From: PXAP01 sp046483315
GTDB taxonomy: Bacteria; Bacteroidota; Bacteroidia; Bacteroidales; PUMT01
Direction: 5' to 3'
Assembly (NCBI GenBank): GCA_046483315.1
Contig: JAWODJ010000026.1
Location: 1 to 64,000, forward strand
Length of the DNA: 64,000 nucleotides
Shown here: one piece after another, positions 12,453-21,684 of the stretch
How the letters are laid out: every line of letters begins with the position of its first letter
Position numbering within the stretch: the first letter of the stretch is position 1
Translations under genes and position numbers: made by a program
Notes under the pieces: model-generated
Databases searched by the model: none
Told to the model about the DNA's origin: nothing
The model's input: only the letters and a program-made list of their open reading frames with translations

Positions 12453-13484
12453 TTATTCCAGGAGCCTTATTTTTACAGCAAAGGCTCTTGCTGGATTTTT
12501 AATGATCAGCTGATCAATGTCGGTTTGGGTGAAACCATTTTCAATTAATTCGGGTATAAGGTGCCTGTGTATATCTCCATAATCCCTGTAATCGCCGCCT
12601 CCGGGTTCTCCTGCATCATACCAGCCGGCATCGTGTGATATAAGGACCCGGTCAAGAAGTTCCCTTTCCTTCAACTCCGCCAGTCTGCCAACGTACCAGT
12701 CTTTGTTACCTTCATCGGAACCTGGTGATGAGATATTAACACCGTCAAGAGAGATCCATGCGCCTGCCATTGCAGCCTCAACCTGTTTTTCAAGGCTGCC
12801 TGCCTGGGCATGGGTCCATATAAAGGCTTCAGGAGAGACACCCTCCTCCTTAAGGACATTTAACTGATCAAAAGCGGGAATATCTCCACCTGTATGGGAT
12901 TTAATGACGAGGCCTGTGCTTTTATGCGTTAAGGCAGCTGCCCTGACCAGTTTTTTGTGAAGATCAGAGAGCAGGGTATCCTCCCTGACACCTATTTTAA
13001 TGAAACCGGGCCTTACCTGGCTTCCGTCTATCCCATTTTCATATTCGTCAATCCACCGGTCTGCAAGTTTCCGGGCACTCTCCTCCCATGCATGCTCGGG
13101 TATAAAACGATTATTTACAGCACCATAGTATCCTGTGTTGGTGAGAATATTAAGATCTGACTTTTCAGAAAGTTCCCTGAGAAGCAGCGGGTCCCTTCCA
13201 AGCCGGGATGGCGAACAGTCAACAAAAGATTTTACTCCCAGTTGCCTTATATCCTGCAGGTAGGGCAATACCCTCAATATTACGGAATCTCTCTCCCAGC
13301 GGTGATAACCGGTACTGTCGGCCCCTATCCAGTCCACCAGAACATGCTCATGCGTAAGGGTCTGCCCAATCTCTGCCACGGGAACCGGTCCGTCAACACT
13401 CATTACAAAACTTTCACGAGATTTTTCCCGGCAGGAAAAATGAAATATGGTTACCAATGCAAGTAAAACAAGTTGTGTTCTCAT
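12453..13484 (-). CDS. Phosphotriesterase-family metal hydrolase, lipoprotein
   Basis: An amidohydrolase-fold protein of the phosphotriesterase/PHP family. The binuclear metal ligands are all visible: His45 and His47 in LTHEHV, Lys163 in FIKIGV (the carboxylated lysine), His197 in KSHTGG, His225 in WTHAQ and Asp285 in SHDAGW. The N-terminus is a lipoprotein signal with Cys18 (FHFSC), so it is anchored in the envelope, unlike most family members, which are cytosolic. The natural substrate is unknown; family members include lactonases and phosphodiesterases. A -7 element lies 24 bases upstream. Confidence 0.85.
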   Translation of the reverse strand: MRTQLVLLALVTIFHFSCREKSRESFVMSVDGPVPVAEIGQTLTHEHVLVDWIGADSTGYHRWERDSVILRVLPYLQDIRQLGVKSFVDCSPSRLGRDPLLLRELSEKSDLNILTNTGYYGAVNNRFIPEHAWEESARKLADRWIDEYENGIDGSQVRPGFIKIGVREDTLLSDLHKKLVRAAALTHKSTGLVIKSHTGGDIPAFDQLNVLKEEGVSPEAFIWTHAQAGSLEKQVEAAMAGAWISLDGVNISSPGSDEGNKDWYVGRLAELKERELLDRVLISHDAGWYDAGEPGGGDYRDYGDIHRHLIPELIENGFTQTDIDQLIIKNPARAFAVKIRLLE

Positions 13485-13507
13485 GGTATTCGGCTTAAAG
13501 ATATACT

Positions 13508-13515
13508 CAAATTTA
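13508..13515 (-). promoter_or_regulatory. Putative -7 element for the phosphotriesterase-like gene
   Basis: The minus strand reads TAAATTTG, a perfect TAnnTTTG, 24 bases before the start codon. This would give a very short leader. Confidence 0.4.
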
Positions 13516-13552
13516 AAACCTTAAAGCATAATTTGCAACTCAGGTAAACATG

Positions 13553-13596
13553 AAAACCGGGCAGACTGTAATTTTCCAGATCAGTTGCCCGGTTTT
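13553..13596 (-). terminator. Hairpin terminator after bacterioferritin
   Basis: AAAACCGGGCA pairs with TGCCCGGTTTT, extended by ACTG/CAGT across a small mismatch. The arms end in TTTT on both strands, so it could work in either direction. It lies 37 bases beyond the bfr stop. Confidence 0.65.
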
Positions 13597-13633
13597 AGAT
13601 TTGCTAAAGGCCTGGATTATATGTTATTCCCTT

Positions 13634-14131
13634 TTATTCGGCGGCTTTTGTCCCTGATATATTCTTGCTTCTTTCTATCGATTGCAGGGCAAGATAATTA
13701 TCTCCGTATTTTTTGAGATTATCCATCTCATCTTCATATTGATCCTGGTGCATTTCTTCATCTCCGACAAGATCTTCAAAAAGTTTTTTGGAAACTGAAT
13801 CTGCGTTTTTTGAACATTCATTAGCCCAGTTATTATAATCAACGGTTGCCGATTCTTCCATTTCAGCTGCCATGTTAAGCATCTCCCTGACATCCTTTAC
13901 GGGCTTCACCTCCTGTGAAAGTTTCATCTCCACATCTCCGCCGAGGAACAGAATTCTTTCAGCCAGCCTTTCCACATGCACCATCTCTTCAATCGAGATG
14001 CGTTTAAAAAGGTTTGCCAGAAGGTCAAATCCCTGGTCGTCACAATGAAAATGAAAATACATATACTGATGAACAGCGCTTAGTTCATCGGCGACTGCCT
14101 TGTTAAGAAGTTCAATACTTTTTTCTTTCAT
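13634..14131 (-). CDS. bfr: Bacterioferritin
   Basis: An iron-storage ferritin with a ferroxidase centre and a haem site. With a constant offset of two from E. coli Bfr, all centre ligands are present: Glu16, Glu49, His52, Glu92, Glu125 and His128. Met50, the haem axial ligand, is kept in IEEMVH. The length (165 versus about 158) is normal, with a short extra C-terminal tail. It is cytosolic, assembling as 24-mers. It stands alone with its own promoter and terminator. Confidence 0.92.
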   Translation of the reverse strand: MKEKSIELLNKAVADELSAVHQYMYFHFHCDDQGFDLLANLFKRISIEEMVHVERLAERILFLGGDVEMKLSQEVKPVKDVREMLNMAAEMEESATVDYNNWANECSKNADSVSKKLFEDLVGDEEMHQDQYEDEMDNLKKYGDNYLALQSIERSKNISGTKAAE

Positions 14132-14201
14132 TTTTCAGGTTTTTATAATTAAACATTTGTTACGTTATCAGATATTTTATCGGAATCTGCAGAGAGTGTC
14201 A

Positions 14202-14209
14202 CAAAGGTA
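14202..14209 (-). promoter_or_regulatory. Putative -7 element for bfr
   Basis: The minus strand reads TACCTTTG, a perfect TAnnTTTG, 71 bases before the bfr start. A TTTG lies upstream at 14223-14226, spaced more closely than usual. Confidence 0.45.
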
Positions 14210-14268
14210 TAAATAACGAATACAAAGTCAATAATCTGTTTTTCCCTTATCATTGCACCTGTTTAATA

Positions 14269-15468
14269 TTACCTTTTGAGGCCCGGATAAGTTTTCAGTG
14301 CTTTCTCAAGACATATAATAGCTTTCTTCAGCTCACCGCTGTTCAGCACATATGCAATTCTGACCTCATCCTTTCCAAGTCCGGGACTTGAATAGAAGCC
14401 CGATGCAGGTGCCAGCATTACTGTCTCATTATTATAATGAAAATCGCTGAGCAGCCACTGCGAAAACATGTCAGTGTCATCAACCGGAAGACGCACTGTA
14501 GTATAAAAAGCGCCTTTTGGTAAGGGACAGAACACACCATCAATCCGGTTGAGCATTTCTACCATCAGGTTACGCCTCTCAATATACTCCTGGTGAACCT
14601 GTTCAAAATATTCATCAGGGGTATCAATTGCAGCTTCACCAACAATTTGTCCCAAAGCAGGCGGACTCAGCCTTGCCTGTGCAAATTTGAGGGCCGTGGA
14701 TATTACTTCAGTATTTTTTGTTACAAGTACACCGATTCTCACACCACAGGCAGAATAGCGCTTGGAGATTGAATCGATCAGTATAACGTTCTGTTCGGCA
14801 CCCCTGATATGCATTGCCGAGAAATGTGTATTGCCGTCATAGCAGAATTCGCGGTATACCTCATCTGAAAAAAGGTACAGGTCATGTTTTATGATAAGTT
14901 CTCCCAGTTGCTCCATCTCCTCTTTTGAGTACAGATATCCTGTCGGATTGTTCGGGTTGCATATAATTACTCCCCTGGTTCGTGAGGTTATCAGTTCTTC
15001 AAATTCTTTAATGGGTGGCAGTGCAAAACCTGTATCAATTGAAGATGTTACAGGGATTATTTTTACTCCCGCTGCAATGGCAAACCCATTGTAGTTTGCG
15101 TAAAATGGTTCGGGCACTATCACTTCGTCACCCGGGTTCAGGCAGGACATTAGAGCAAATAAAATTGCCTCTGAACCTCCGGTCGTAACAATCATGCTGG
15201 TAATATCAACATCGATGTCAAGTTTCTGATAATATTGTGACAATTTAAGCCGGTATGATTCATTACCTGCAGAGTGGCTGTATTCAATAACATTGAGCCG
15301 GTTGTTACGGATTGCGTCCATGGCAACCTGTGGAGTTGGAATGTCAGGTTGTCCTATATTCAGGTGATATATTTTTCTGCCAAGCCGTTTTGCTTCCTCT
15401 GCAAAAGGAACAAGTTTCCGGATTGGTGACGCCGGCATCATTTTGCCTTTTTCTGAAATCTCAGGCAT
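14269..15468 (-). CDS. Pyridoxal-phosphate aminotransferase, class I/II
   Basis: A fold-type I aminotransferase of 399 residues. Visible landmarks are GQPDIPTP (about 39-46), the NPNNPTG motif (171-177), SDEVY (201-205) and the PLP lysine Lys236 in SISKRYSACG. The C-terminal arginine region VRIAYVLN is present. The subgroup resembles AspB/AatA-like aspartate aminotransferases annotated in Bacteroidota, but the amino-acid substrate cannot be fixed by eye. It is cytosolic and divergent from valS across a 469-base gap. Confidence 0.85.
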   Translation of the reverse strand: MPEISEKGKMMPASPIRKLVPFAEEAKRLGRKIYHLNIGQPDIPTPQVAMDAIRNNRLNVIEYSHSAGNESYRLKLSQYYQKLDIDVDITSMIVTTGGSEAILFALMSCLNPGDEVIVPEPFYANYNGFAIAAGVKIIPVTSSIDTGFALPPIKEFEELITSRTRGVIICNPNNPTGYLYSKEEMEQLGELIIKHDLYLFSDEVYREFCYDGNTHFSAMHIRGAEQNVILIDSISKRYSACGVRIGVLVTKNTEVISTALKFAQARLSPPALGQIVGEAAIDTPDEYFEQVHQEYIERRNLMVEMLNRIDGVFCPLPKGAFYTTVRLPVDDTDMFSQWLLSDFHYNNETVMLAPASGFYSSPGLGKDEVRIAYVLNSGELKKAIICLEKALKTYPGLKR

Positions 15469-15663
15469 ATTATTTATATTTAAGTAATTACCAATGGTTT
15501 TTTCTGGCAGGAATAACCCCTGTTACTTCGTAACATTAAAATGCATGTATAAACAACATGGGTGATTCATATGTTTGAAAAACTGAACATGAATTACCTG
15601 CGTAACATAATTAATTGAATATTAATCTGATTAACCTGTTTAATTCGTATCCAACAGATAAAA

Positions 15664-15671
15664 CAAAAATA
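15664..15671 (-). promoter_or_regulatory. Possible -7 element for the aminotransferase
   Basis: The minus strand reads TATTTTTG, a perfect TAnnTTTG, but about 195 bases before the start codon. It implies a long leader. Confidence 0.25.
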
Positions 15672-15776
15672 GCCTTTCCTCTTCAAAAAAAGAATGATAA
15701 TTGTTGGTATTTATTACACTTCAGTTTCTGATTGCAGGTATAACAGGCATTTAATTACTCTCACAGCTTTACCCGA

Positions 15777-15805
15777 TTGTTTTTATGATATCTTTTATAA
15801 TTTTG
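15777..15805 (+). promoter_or_regulatory. Putative promoter for valS
   Basis: TTG at 15777-15779 is spaced 18 bases from a perfect -7 element TAATTTTG at 15798-15805. The spacing fits Bacteroidota promoters. The leader to the valS ATG would be about 125 bases. Confidence 0.45.
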
Positions 15806-15937
15806 AACAGCCAGCATATTTTATAGCGGAATTGATTAATTTAGCCTGTTTTAATATCCGGATTTCCGGCGACGGACCGGCAAGCTTTGCATTTATCTCA
15901 TCAGCATATAAGCTTTAAACATCAATATTTTATCCGT

Positions 15938-18568
15938 ATGGAAATACCCTCAAAGTACAATCCTGCACATACAGAAGAAAAGTGGTATCAGTACTGGCTG
16001 AAGAATGATTTTTTTCACTCTGTTCCCGATGAAAGGGAACCCTATACAATTGTCATACCCCCGCCAAATGTTACCGGTGTCCTTCATATGGGGCACATGC
16101 TCAATAACACCATCCAGGATATCCTTGTAAGAAGGGCAAGAATGAAGGGCCGGAATGCATGCTGGGTTCCAGGTACGGATCATGCTTCAATTGCAACAGA
16201 GGCAAGGGTCGTTGCCAAACTGAAAGCCGAAGGAATTGATAAATCAAAGCTTTCGCGGGAAGAGTTTCTCAAACATGCATGGGAGTGGAAGGAGAAGCAC
16301 GGAGGAATAATCCTTGACCAGCTTAAAAAACTCGGGGCTTCGTGTGACTGGGAACGGACCGCCTTCACTATGGACAGGGGATATTCTGAAAGCGTAATTG
16401 ATGTCTTTATTGACCTGTACAGAAAAGGGTTAATATACAGGGGAGTGAGGATGGTAAACTGGGATCCCGAGGCAAAAACAGCTGTTTCTGATGAGGAGGT
16501 GATATATAAAGAACTGAATTCAAAATTATATTATGTCAGATACCGGGTAGAAGGAGAAGAACAGTGGGTTACAATTGCCACCACCAGGCCCGAAACCATA
16601 CTTGGCGACACGGCAGTCAGCGTCAATCCTGATGACACCAGGTTCCGTCACCTGCACGGTAAAAATGTTGTCATACCAATGGTAAACCGTATCGTACCGC
16701 TTATAAAAGATGATTATGTGGATATGGAATTTGGTACGGGTGCGCTCAAGATCACCCCTGCCCATGATATAAATGACTATGAAATCGGTATGCGGCATAA
16801 TCTCAGGGTGATAGATATTTTTAACGATGATGGTACGCTGAACGAGAAAGCGGAAATATTTACAGGCATGGACAGGTTCGGGGCAAGGGATGCAGTTGTG
16901 AAGAAACTTACCGATGAGGGTTACATGGTAAAGGTGGAGGATTATGTCAACAAGGTTGGCTTTTCCGAAAGAACAGATGCTGCCATAGAGCCCAGGCTTT
17001 CCATGCAGTGGTTTTGCCGGATGCAGGAGATGGCAGGTCCGGCGCTTGACAATGTACTTAATAATAATATCCGGTTCCACCCTGCGAAATTCAGAAACAC
17101 CTACAGGCACTGGATGGAAAATATAAAGGACTGGTGTATCTCCAGGCAGCTATGGTGGGGGCACCGGATACCCGCCTGGTATATCGGCGGCAGTAATGAT
17201 TTTGTTGTGGCGAAGACTGAAGATGAAGCCCTGGAACTTGCCAGGGAAAAGACAGGAAACAGCCGGTTAAAAATATCAGATCTTCGTCAGGAAGAAGATG
17301 TACTGGACACCTGGTTTTCATCATGGCTCTGGCCGATTGCCGTTTTTGACGGAATAAGGGATCCCGGTAACAGTAATTACAGGTATTATTATCCGACTGA
17401 TGACCTGGTCACCGCACCCGAGATACTTTTTTTCTGGGTAGCAAGGATGATAATGGCCGGTTATGAGTACCCCGGCGAGAAACCTTTCAAAAATGTTTAC
17501 CTTACAGGTATTGTCCGCGACCATCTGGGAAGGAAGATGTCCAAGTCGCTCGGCAACTCTCCCGAACCCCTGGAACTGATAAGTAAATACGGGGCAGACG
17601 GTGTAAGGGTAGGGATGCTGCTTTGTTCACCCGCCGGCGGCGACCTGCTTTTTGATGAATCCCTTACAGAACAGGGCAGGAACTTTTCAAACAAGATATG
17701 GAATGCCTTCAGACTTGTTAATAGCTGGAATGTCTCCGGCAGCATTGAACAGCCTGAGCACTCTGCTTCTGCAATAAAATGGTTTGAGGCGAAGCTAAAC
17801 GAATCGATTGTGCGTCTTGATAAGCTTTATGAGCGTTATAAATTATCGGAGGTGTTGATGCTTATTTACAAGTTATTCTGGAATGACTTTTCATCATGGT
17901 ACCTGGAAATTATCAAGCCAGGTTACGGTAAACCGCTTGATATGTCAACTTACAGGGCCACAACAGGATTTTTTGACTCTTTGCTGAGGCTTCTTCATCC
18001 AATAATGCCTTTTATTACCGAAGAAGTGTGGCAAAGCCTGGAAGTGAGGGGTGATGGAGAAAGTATCACTGTTTCGCAAATGCCTGCCGGAGGGAAAGTT
18101 GAGAAGAAATTGCTGGCAGATTTTACCAATGTCATGGAGATTGTAAGTTCCATACGTACCGTCAGAACCGAAAAAAATATATCATGGAAAGAGTCACTGG
18201 AACTTTTTGTCATGAACAACGGAGAATCAGGTCTTCCACCCTTCGGTGAGGTAATTGTGAAGTTATGCAATCTTTCTGCGATAAACGAAACCGGGAGAAA
18301 GCCCGACAATGCTGTTTCATTCATGGTAAAAACGACAGAATTCTTTATTCCCATGGAGGACAGGCTGGATATTGAGTCTGAAATTGACAGGATCAATAAA
18401 GAGCTGGAATATGCAAAAGGTTTCCTTTCCTCGGTAATGAGAAAGCTAAAAAATGAACGCTTTGTTAATAATGCCCCGGAGAAGGTGGTTCAAAACGAAA
18501 TTACCAAAAAGGCTGACGCAGAACGCAAGATTACTGCACTCGAAGAAAGACTCAGGAGCCTTCGCTGA
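15938..18568 (+). CDS. valS: Valyl-tRNA synthetase
   Basis: This class I synthetase charges tRNA-Val and edits threonine. The start at 15938 gives the family N-terminus MEIPSKYNP; the frame is open upstream to 15887. The HIGH motif is HMGH (50-53) after PPPNVTGVL, and KMSKS is at 533-537. Editing-domain residues appear around TTRPETILGDTAV. The C-terminus is a charged coiled coil (DIESEIDRINKELEYAKGF in part), as in ValS. Length 876 is normal. It is followed by a bidirectional terminator. Confidence 0.97.
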   Translation: MEIPSKYNPAHTEEKWYQYWLKNDFFHSVPDEREPYTIVIPPPNVTGVLHMGHMLNNTIQDILVRRARMKGRNACWVPGTDHASIATEARVVAKLKAEGIDKSKLSREEFLKHAWEWKEKHGGIILDQLKKLGASCDWERTAFTMDRGYSESVIDVFIDLYRKGLIYRGVRMVNWDPEAKTAVSDEEVIYKELNSKLYYVRYRVEGEEQWVTIATTRPETILGDTAVSVNPDDTRFRHLHGKNVVIPMVNRIVPLIKDDYVDMEFGTGALKITPAHDINDYEIGMRHNLRVIDIFNDDGTLNEKAEIFTGMDRFGARDAVVKKLTDEGYMVKVEDYVNKVGFSERTDAAIEPRLSMQWFCRMQEMAGPALDNVLNNNIRFHPAKFRNTYRHWMENIKDWCISRQLWWGHRIPAWYIGGSNDFVVAKTEDEALELAREKTGNSRLKISDLRQEEDVLDTWFSSWLWPIAVFDGIRDPGNSNYRYYYPTDDLVTAPEILFFWVARMIMAGYEYPGEKPFKNVYLTGIVRDHLGRKMSKSLGNSPEPLELISKYGADGVRVGMLLCSPAGGDLLFDESLTEQGRNFSNKIWNAFRLVNSWNVSGSIEQPEHSASAIKWFEAKLNESIVRLDKLYERYKLSEVLMLIYKLFWNDFSSWYLEIIKPGYGKPLDMSTYRATTGFFDSLLRLLHPIMPFITEEVWQSLEVRGDGESITVSQMPAGGKVEKKLLADFTNVMEIVSSIRTVRTEKNISWKESLELFVMNNGESGLPPFGEVIVKLCNLSAINETGRKPDNAVSFMVKTTEFFIPMEDRLDIESEIDRINKELEYAKGFLSSVMRKLKNERFVNNAPEKVVQNEITKKADAERKITALEERLRSLR

Positions 18569-18714
18569 TAAAAGCCCTAACCATCAGCTTACTTGTTGTA
18601 CAACATATTCACTGCATGTAGCGGTTTCTTTACTGATTGACTGACAAGTTGCCGGTGGTTTTTGTCAGCGGCTCTTTTTCAGCTTTATATACCTGTATCC
18701 GTTTTTCGGAAAAT

Positions 18715-18745
18715 AAAAAATCCCCTGAATTCTCAGGGGATTTTT
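18715..18745. terminator. Bidirectional intrinsic terminator
   Basis: A perfect 8-bp stem TCCCCTGA/TCAGGGGA with loop ATTC is flanked by AAAAAA on the left and TTTTT on the right. It can therefore end both valS (plus) and the convergent DUF1080 gene (minus). Confidence 0.85.
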
Positions 18746-18820
18746 AGTAAACTGTGAGGCCGGATTTAAAGTTATCTGTTTAAATTTTACTTATTAAAAT
18801 AAAACGGGAATAATTATCTT

Positions 18821-19588
18821 CTAGTATTCCTTGATCTTAATACTTCTGAACCATACATCATCTCCGTGATCCTGGAGTCCGATCACACCTTCGATATATT
18901 TGCCGAAGAGTTCAACGTCAAACTTGCTCTCTTCAACCATCTCTTCCCATTCAGGAGTGCCGAGATGATATTCAAGCACATCTTCCCCGTTCTGACGGTG
19001 GAATACAGAGCCGCGGTAAACAATTATCTCGGCAGTGTTCCATTCTCCTGCAGGCCTTGTATTTTGCGGATCAGCAGGTATAATATCATACAGGGAAGCT
19101 GCTTTGCGGTTTCCGTCAACACCTCTGTCGGAATCGGGGTGCCGGGCATTATCCAGTATCTGGAATTCGGGAGCGGTGTGCCATATCGGCCTGCCTTCTA
19201 TTTCGCGGCCAAGATAGAATATACCACTGTTACCTCCCTCTGAAATTTTCCAGTCGATCTTAAGATGGAAATCCTTGAAAAGCCCGTCATATATTATATC
19301 ACCACCCTGACCGCCGGCTTCACCTGTTCCTGCTCCTATGCATTTCAGTGCGCCGTCTTCCACTGTCCATCCCGATTCGGGGAAAGCATCTCCGTTATAG
19401 GAGCGCCAACCGGTAGTTGTCTCTCCGTCAAACATAAGAACAAAGCCTTCCTCTTTTTCTTCCTCTGAAAGTGTGTTCGGTACAGCTTCATCAACGTCGG
19501 CACTACGCTCTGCTGCAGGGCCACAAGAGTAAGATAGTGCCAGGATTATGACAAAACCGGTAAAAACAAATAAATGTCCTGTTTTCAT
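18821..19588 (-). CDS. DUF1080 lipoprotein (3-keto-disaccharide hydrolase-like)
   Basis: A 255-residue lipoprotein with lipobox LSYSC (Cys22) and a concanavalin-like beta-sandwich of the DUF1080 family. Family landmarks are FVLMFDGETTTGW, FHLKIDWKISEGGNSGIFY, PEFQILDN and EWNTAEIIV. DUF1080 members have been assigned hydrolysis of 3-keto-glycosides. It lies downstream of a Tat-exported Gfo/Idh oxidoreductase on the same strand, consistent with oxidation and cleavage of a glycoside in the periplasm. A strong hairpin lies between the two genes. The exact substrate is unknown. Confidence 0.85.
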   Translation of the reverse strand: MKTGHLFVFTGFVIILALSYSCGPAAERSADVDEAVPNTLSEEEKEEGFVLMFDGETTTGWRSYNGDAFPESGWTVEDGALKCIGAGTGEAGGQGGDIIYDGLFKDFHLKIDWKISEGGNSGIFYLGREIEGRPIWHTAPEFQILDNARHPDSDRGVDGNRKAASLYDIIPADPQNTRPAGEWNTAEIIVYRGSVFHRQNGEDVLEYHLGTPEWEEMVEESKFDVELFGKYIEGVIGLQDHGDDVWFRSIKIKEY

Positions 19589-19648
19589 TGTTAAATTGAT
19601 TTTGGTGTTAGTAATAGCAACTGATCAGATCAATGCCTTTTGTAAAGT

Positions 19649-19688
19649 AACGACTGCCTGCAGGCCTGCGAGCCTGCAGACAGTCGTT
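19649..19688. repeat. Strong inverted repeat between Gfo/Idh and DUF1080 genes
   Basis: AACGACTG(C)CTGCAGGC pairs with GCCTGCAG(A)CAGTCGTT around a 6-base loop: 16 pairs with one mismatch. On the minus strand it lies 23 bases after the Gfo/Idh stop. There is no good T-run, so it may stabilise the upstream mRNA or attenuate the downstream gene rather than terminate. Confidence 0.7.
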
Positions 19689-19711
19689 TATATCAATGCC
19701 TGTCCGGATGG

Positions 19712-21181
19712 TCAGGGCATAGCAGGCAGATTCCAGCCATCCCTGTAAGGCCTTCTTATCAGGTCTGCAGCAAATTGCCGGGCATTAACCGGGTCAGTCC
19801 ATGTTTTGGCAAAGGTTGGATGACCATCTTCAATTTTGAACCCGTCCTCAATAACGGTGCGGATCGTTTCATCACCGCTGATATTTGTGAACCTCATATT
19901 CTCTCCGTCCCACTCAAGTTCTTTATTGAGTGCCTGGAGGCGAACTGCAAGAACACCCATAACAACCATCTCGTTAAACGGCCCTGCCTCGTGGAAGGCT
20001 GAGGCAGTTTCAACCCTGTTATCCGGACTTTCCTTACATGCACGTACCCAATCCATGTAATGGTCGGTCGGAACCCTGCGAACAAATTTTGGCGCGTCGG
20101 GAACACGTCCTGACATTAACCATGGGTTAACACCATAGCAACCTGCTACCAGAATATCTTTGGTCCCATAGAATATAATGCCACCACCGGCATCATTCAT
20201 ATCTCTTCCTGCCGGCCATCCTTCAGGCATTTCCGGACGGATACCTCCGTCATACCAGTTAACCACAACTTCGGGAAGATTGATTTTCATGTTGCTGCCG
20301 GGCCTCCTTTCGGGATATACAAGCTTGACCTTTTGCGCAACAGGGGCAGAATCAGTCAGCAGAAGCGTTGAACTGCCCTGAACAGCAATCGGGTATCCCA
20401 GTTCAAGTCCCATGAATACCGGATGAAGAATATGACATGCCATATCACCAAGAGCTCCTGTTCCGAAATCCCACCATCCACGGAAGTTCCACGGGGTGTA
20501 AATCTCATTGTACGGACGCATGGGAGCAGGACCGATAAAAAGATCCCAGTCTATTGTTTCAGGCAAGGGTTGTGCCGGAGGGATATTGAGTCCCTGGGGC
20601 CAAATCGGCCTGTCGGTAAATGAGTCGACCCTTGTCACTTCGCCTATCTCACCGTTTGCTATCCACTCGCGGATAAGATTAACACCTTCACCTGACGAGC
20701 CCTGGTTGCCCATTTGGGTGGCTATCCTGTGTTTCTTCGCCAGGTTCGTAAGCAGACGAGATTCATAAACGGTATGGGTAAGCGGCTTCTCCACATATAC
20801 ATGCTTGCCCATGGTCATTGCATCGGCTGCAACAATGGCATGAGTGTGGTCTGAAGTAGCCACAACTACTGCATCAATATCATTTCCCATCTCATCGAAC
20901 ATCTTGCGGTAGTCCCAGTACTTTTTCGCATTCGGGTAGCGGTCAAAAACATTTTTGCTATACCTCCAGTCAACATCGCACAGGCCAATAATATTTTCAC
21001 TTTCCATTGGCCTCAGGACGGCTGCCCCGCGGCCACCTACCCCAACGCCTGCAATATTGAGCTTGTCACTGGGAGCCTTATAGCCAAGTCCGCTTACAAC
21101 ATTGCTCGGGAGGATGGTGAAACCGGCAGCTGCAAGGGCAGAATTGCCGATAAACTTTCTTCTTGAAATTCTTTTATCCAT
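19712..21181 (-). CDS. Tat-exported Gfo/Idh/MocA family oxidoreductase
   Basis: A 489-residue NAD(P)-dependent sugar oxidoreductase with a twin-arginine signal (RISRRKFIG at 4-12, then a hydrophobic stretch). It should therefore fold with its cofactor in the cytosol and be exported. The Rossmann motif GVGVGGRGAA is at about 45-54, and the catalytic lysine is Lys132 in VEKPLTH. The C-terminal part has the extra segments of the secreted Bacteroidota/Planctomycetota subgroup (WWDFGTGALGDMACH, PEMPEGWP). It likely oxidises or reduces a sugar at C3 together with the DUF1080 hydrolase next to it. Confidence 0.88.
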   Translation of the reverse strand: MDKRISRRKFIGNSALAAAGFTILPSNVVSGLGYKAPSDKLNIAGVGVGGRGAAVLRPMESENIIGLCDVDWRYSKNVFDRYPNAKKYWDYRKMFDEMGNDIDAVVVATSDHTHAIVAADAMTMGKHVYVEKPLTHTVYESRLLTNLAKKHRIATQMGNQGSSGEGVNLIREWIANGEIGEVTRVDSFTDRPIWPQGLNIPPAQPLPETIDWDLFIGPAPMRPYNEIYTPWNFRGWWDFGTGALGDMACHILHPVFMGLELGYPIAVQGSSTLLLTDSAPVAQKVKLVYPERRPGSNMKINLPEVVVNWYDGGIRPEMPEGWPAGRDMNDAGGGIIFYGTKDILVAGCYGVNPWLMSGRVPDAPKFVRRVPTDHYMDWVRACKESPDNRVETASAFHEAGPFNEMVVMGVLAVRLQALNKELEWDGENMRFTNISGDETIRTVIEDGFKIEDGHPTFAKTWTDPVNARQFAADLIRRPYRDGWNLPAMP

Positions 21182-21684
21182 TTTTTATGGTTTTTAAGTT
21201 AGTAATAAAAGCAGGTTTTAAGTGGTTTTGTAAATATTCGGATCAGTAGTTAAGTTTTTACCTGATTAAGCAAAAGGCATGTGCCGATACTATATTTACC
21301 AAACATTCTGCCAAAATACTAATTTATCTCAACCGGATCAATAATTATCTGAAATAAATACTATTTTTATGTTATACAGTATTTTAATTATTTTAATAAC
21401 CTGCTGATTACCAGCGGCAATTTTTTAAACATATTTTGTCAAACTTTCTGACACCTGCCGGTGTTTTGTCCGCCATGACAATAAATTTGGCAATTATAAC
21501 ATGGTTTTTTAAATTGCGACGGTCATTGGTGTATTTACAGGTTTTTGCAACAAGGCAAAAAAACCGGATATCGGAACAGCCCGCAAATCGTTGTTGATTA
21601 AACCAGTTTATTTTTGGACGATTTAATTTGTATCCTTTTGTCATTAAGCAGGTATTAATAATATTAACTAAAAAAAAACAGAAA
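21182..21684. other. Divergent intergenic region between two Gfo/Idh genes
   Basis: About 500 AT-rich bases. It holds a plus-strand promoter-like element at 21609 for the downstream oxidoreductase. I see no perfect -7 element for the minus-strand gene and no convincing small gene. Confidence 0.5.
21609..21616 (+). promoter_or_regulatory. Putative -7 element for the cytosolic Gfo/Idh gene
   Basis: TATTTTTG matches TAnnTTTG perfectly. A TTG at 21591-21593 lies 15 bases upstream. The leader to the ATG at 21685 would be about 60 bases. Confidence 0.4.

Larger units (their letters stand above)
15469..15937. other. Divergent intergenic region, aminotransferase / valS
   Basis: 469 AT-rich bases between divergent genes. 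A plus-strand promoter-like pair (TTG at 15777, TAATTTTG at 15798) faces valS. A minus-strand TATTTTTG (15664-15671) faces the aminotransferase about 195 bases from its start. The 74-codon frame at 15694-15918 shows no family resemblance and is judged non-coding. Confidence 0.5.

Noticed and set aside
15694..15918. 74-codon frame before valS
   Set aside because: It has no family resemblance, no plausible start context and overlaps the predicted valS promoter region.
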